From the NCBI GenBank assembly GCA_948567375.1, contig OX419755.1, positions 64,174,944 to 64,238,943 of the forward strand: a DNA stretch of 64,000 nt, written 5' to 3'. Positions within the stretch are counted from its first letter, which is position 1. Every line of letters begins with the position of its first letter. A program made the translations under genes and the position numbers. The stretch comes from Lunularia cruciata. Lineage: Eukaryota > Streptophyta > Marchantiopsida > Lunulariales > Lunulariaceae. Under the pieces are notes generated by a model that worked only from the letters and a program-made list of their open reading frames with translations, ran no database searches and was not told where the DNA came from. This document shows, in pieces, positions 60,824 to 64,000 of this stretch.

Positions 60824-63064
60824 GTCTTGGTGAAAGACACTGATTCGTTACTCAAGTCAGGGGTATAATGGAAGATAACTTCTGCCTCGTGATCTCTCTA
60901 TCGCTGAACTACAGCCTTCCACAATCAACATCCTTCATTCTTATGATGTCAATTGCACTGACCCGAGAAGATATGGCCTAGACTGTAGACTCCCTACAGC
61001 AGCATTTTGAGCGGAAGCAGGCGAAGCACCTCCACGTTGCGCAGGGTGCTACAAACCTGTGCGATGGCATGGCTTTGAAGGATTAACTAGCGTGTACAGT
61101 GAGTACAATCAACCACGTTCAGTTCCTCAATGACAAACCCCTTGCAGCAAAATTTGAGTTATATGGCATGAACAGGTGCCCGAATCCCCTCAAGAAGAAC
61201 GACAACGATAATCATGCATTATCCGTGATTATCATCTTCCGGTAAAAGATCTCCATGTTCCTCCCCTCTGATTTCGCTCCAGTCTAAGCGAATCGCCTTT
61301 CCTTCTAAGAATCAGATGCTAACTGATTCTAAGAGCCGTCTATCCCTTAGTTCCAAACCCTCGATCGAAGCTGTCCAGGCCAAGACCTAGAAGCCAACAC
61401 CTTTTTCTTCTTTCGACCTCAAGAACCTCATTCAACTCTTCCACAAAAGATATTGCAAACTCATATACCTTCCAATTAACCTCCTGGACAACATACCGTC
61501 CCCATGTTTCAAACAAAACTCTCACTACCTCCCTGACGGCCTCGTGGTTTTTAAGGGGAAAAAGAAATCCAGAAATGAGAAATGCATCAGAAAAATAACA
61601 CCAATCCGCAACTCCTCTCCTAGTACGCAACTTCAGTTCACTTCTCCGAAAGTTGTGAGAACCTACCCCAAGAAATTATATCACATTTGATATAAACCCC
61701 ACCACCCGCAACAAGACCTCCTCCACCACCCGCTCCTGCTTCCTTCCTTCCTTCCTTCCTTCCTTGCTTCGCTTCTCCACCTGCCTTACTTTCGGCAAGG
61801 CAGTGCGCTTCCTCTGATTTCTCGGTCCATCTGATGATCTCTATCATCCACTTTCCGCAAGACCAGCATCACCTGCTGCATCTAAAATCGCACCATTCCT
61901 CGTTCTTCCCACATAACTGCACCACTGTCTGTGACAAGTCGACGTAAAGTACGCTCACTACATCCTACAGGGGCAGTATGCAGGCGCTCCCTCAATCCCT
62001 TCCTTCCGCACTTCCACTTTCAGATTCCTATTTCTCTTTCCCCTTTGGCTTTCTTTCTCAAAATACGGTCGTGCCCGGTAACGGCCACTCTGCCCCTGAG
62101 GTAATAGAATTACTGTATGTCTCGATATCAAACCTTCAATGACATGATTTGTATGTAGTCTACCAAAACGTCAATTTTAGATACCAGAATACTGGGATTA
62201 ATTTCCAAAACTGTAAAATACAACCGATGAAATACTAGGGTACAACTTTTGTATATTGGATAGAATTTCATGTTATAGTTTTCTCTTTGATTTTATGGTT
62301 TCCTCATTCTTCTAACATAGTATTATCTCAGATATATGATTAATGGGAGTAGAAGCCCGTTCGCATATATAGTCGATTTGTGCATAGAGAGGTTTCGTCT
62401 TGTAACTTTTGTTTTAACTTCCGTTATATATATATAAATTCTGTTAGCAACAAATCCATTGATACCAAGATCTTTATATGTCGAGTAAGCTTAAGTTTGT
62501 TTATCATGCAATCTACTTGATATTAAAACATGAGATCCTTTCAAAAATTTATTCATACCTTTACTATTGTCAAAACGTTAGAATATGGTCATAAATGAAT
62601 GTGAATATTCCTTTCCGATGCAATTTGCAAGAAGATGATATAGAAATGATCACGTTCTTTTACGATCTAATAACAAAATTAGATTGATAAATCAAACGAT
62701 TATTTGGTTTGATAGAAATATCTTATACCATTTGAATCAAATTCCATTGAAAAAATTTCTTATTCATTGCTATCATATGCATTATTTTATACATAAAAAG
62801 CCTCATCACATTTCTGCAATGATAGTATAAGTATGCAAATAGAACCACTCGGAAAGTATTAGAACTGACCAATAGTCGATTTATCTAATTATTTGTGTTA
62901 TATGATTAAAAAACAATATTTAATCATCTTTTGAGAAATCTATATCTATAAGTATAATAACCTTGGGTATAGAGGGATGACAAACATATTAGTAAATAAT
63001 ATTCTCTGGATATTAGTAGATCAATGTCCATGTTATTAATATTACTATACATTACTCTTATTGT
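60824..63064. other. Upstream region of the SURP/CCCH gene, then AT-rich sequence
   Basis: 60824-62100 is GC-balanced and probably holds the promoter and 5' UTR of the minus-strand gene, possibly with a leader exon near 61640-61850. A (TTCC)6 run at 61740-61765 is GGAA on the sense strand. From about 62100 the sequence becomes AT-rich with no coding pattern. Confidence 0.5.
61740..61765. repeat. (TTCC)n microsatellite
   Basis: There are six and a half TTCC units in the presumed 5' region of the SURP/CCCH gene. Confidence 0.95.
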
Positions 63065-63094
63065 TTTACTTTTTGTATATATACAAAAAGTAAA
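63065..63094. repeat. Perfect 30-bp palindrome with a second imperfect one next to it
   Basis: The core ACTTTTTGTATA and its mirror form a perfect palindrome extended by TTT/AAA at the ends. At about 63095-63130 a related ACTTTAAGT and CTTTTTGTATATACAAAG cluster follows. It may fold into a cruciform or be the tip of a foldback transposon. Confidence 0.9.
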
Positions 63095-63117
63095 TATATA
63101 CTTTAAGTATATACTTT

Positions 63118-63585
63118 TTGTATATACAAAGGAATTCCCTTACTCTATTACTTCCACCCAATGTAAATGGAAAATGTGTGCTGGTTCCTTTTTATGCATA
63201 TTCTAAAATACCTTCACATTCTCCTATCCCTATGGCCAATTTGAGTTATACTCCATTTCCAATGCCATTGCAAAACTTGAGTTTCCAAAATTTGTTAAGA
63301 ATGGTTTATAACACCAATTCCACCTCCTCTAAGACTCCTCTCCCTTCCTCCACTAATTCTAAGACTCCTTTCACCTCCATGAATGGATTTGAGGAACAGT
63401 CCAAGACATCTAGTACTACCACTTTGCACCATGAAAAGGGGGAAGAAGATCTATCCAATGATAGATTGAGAATGGTCAACCAACATTATGCAGAGATTAT
63501 TGAATATTTAAAGGATTCAAATCATTTTCTTATATCTAATGGGAGGCCTTTGCAAGAAGCCAATGCAAAAGAGCATCAAATTTAG
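63118..63585 (+). CDS. Hypothetical protein, possibly transposon-derived
   Basis: A 155-codon frame, rich in Ser, Thr and Asn in the middle, with a more charged C-terminus (DRLRMVNQHYAEIIEYLKDSNHFL). I do not recognise a domain. Beyond the stop, related-looking sequence continues to the window edge with further stops. This is more like a decayed mobile-element ORF than a host gene. The AT-rich palindromic DNA at its start supports that view. Start and extent are uncertain. Confidence 0.3.
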   Translation: MYIQRNSLTLLLPPNVNGKCVLVPFYAYSKIPSHSPIPMANLSYTPFPMPLQNLSFQNLLRMVYNTNSTSSKTPLPSSTNSKTPFTSMNGFEEQSKTSSTTTLHHEKGEEDLSNDRLRMVNQHYAEIIEYLKDSNHFLISNGRPLQEANAKEHQI

Positions 63586-64000
63586 CATGATGACCACCTA
63601 TCTTGTGAAATTTAGGTTTTCATGAGGAAATGAATGGAATTCAGTTAAAGAGAGAGTGACAACAATATATGGCTTCCTACAAGTTGGCCCAAGATGTCAA
63701 GGATAAGAGCACAAGGGAAGGTTTAACCAAGAATTAACTAAAAAAGTGTTGGAAAACCATAAATGATCAATTGAATCATAGATGCATTTTTTTTCATTGC
63801 ATGGACTTTATGCTTGGAGGTAGATCCAACATTTTTACCCTTTGTACTTGTGAGTTTGAGTTTAGGGGACATAATAGATATAATCAATTAGAATGAGAGT
63901 GGAGAGGAAAATGAGCCAAGGTGCGGGAAGTATGCCATGAAGAAATATAGAAGATGTAGAGTACATTGGGGGAGATACTTCAAAATCTAGAACCAGCCTA
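63586..64000. other. Probable decayed continuation of the preceding frame
   Basis: Short coding-like pieces with stops (TAG at about 63583, TGA and TAA further on) run to the end of the window. Nothing was identified. Confidence 0.35.

Overview
The window looks like nuclear DNA of a land plant. It has spliced genes with plant-type architecture, a fused riboflavin kinase/FMN hydrolase of the plant type, and a high load of Ty3/gypsy and some Ty1/copia LTR retrotransposons. Short to medium introns (about 100-1200 bp), GC-balanced exons and AT-rich transposon islands would fit a bryophyte such as a moss. That placement is inference only; I cannot identify a species.

Layout. 1-7700 is old Ty3/gypsy debris: a minus-strand LTR plus gag-like piece, and a plus-strand pol remnant ending in a related LTR. 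10004-13024 is a nine-exon acid lipase gene. 13025-17511 is AT-rich with no gene I recognise. 17512-36741 is a retrotransposon island: a solo LTR (TSD ATGAT), then chromovirus A (18519-36741). A's integrase is split by a four-level nest. The levels are A, solo LTR B (TSD TCAAT), element C (TSD AGGCY) and element D (TSD TTACC); B, C and D are one family. 38120-43562 is a further relative, E, whose integrase is interrupted by an (AT)42 run and by a 3.76 kb insertion H (38439-42194, TSD ATCCT) carrying open frames I do not recognise. About 44590-44930 is a copia RNase H remnant. 48159-52188 is a ten-exon FMN hydrolase/riboflavin kinase gene. 53951-60823 (minus) is a five-exon gene for a 1371-residue SURP + RS + CCCH zinc finger + SRI-like protein. 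63118-64000 holds an unrecognised open frame.

The three host genes are unrelated housekeeping-type functions: lipid hydrolysis in the secretory/lysosomal route, flavin cofactor metabolism, and RNA processing. The second and third are convergent, with 1.76 kb between them.

The most striking signal is in the LTRs of the B/C/D family. A series of perfect GAAnnTTC heat-shock-element units, including three- and four-unit arrays, lies directly upstream of a TATAAATA box. Two successive same-family insertions fell within about 11 bp of each other at that promoter. This suggests a heat-responsive chromovirus that has inserted into its own LTRs.
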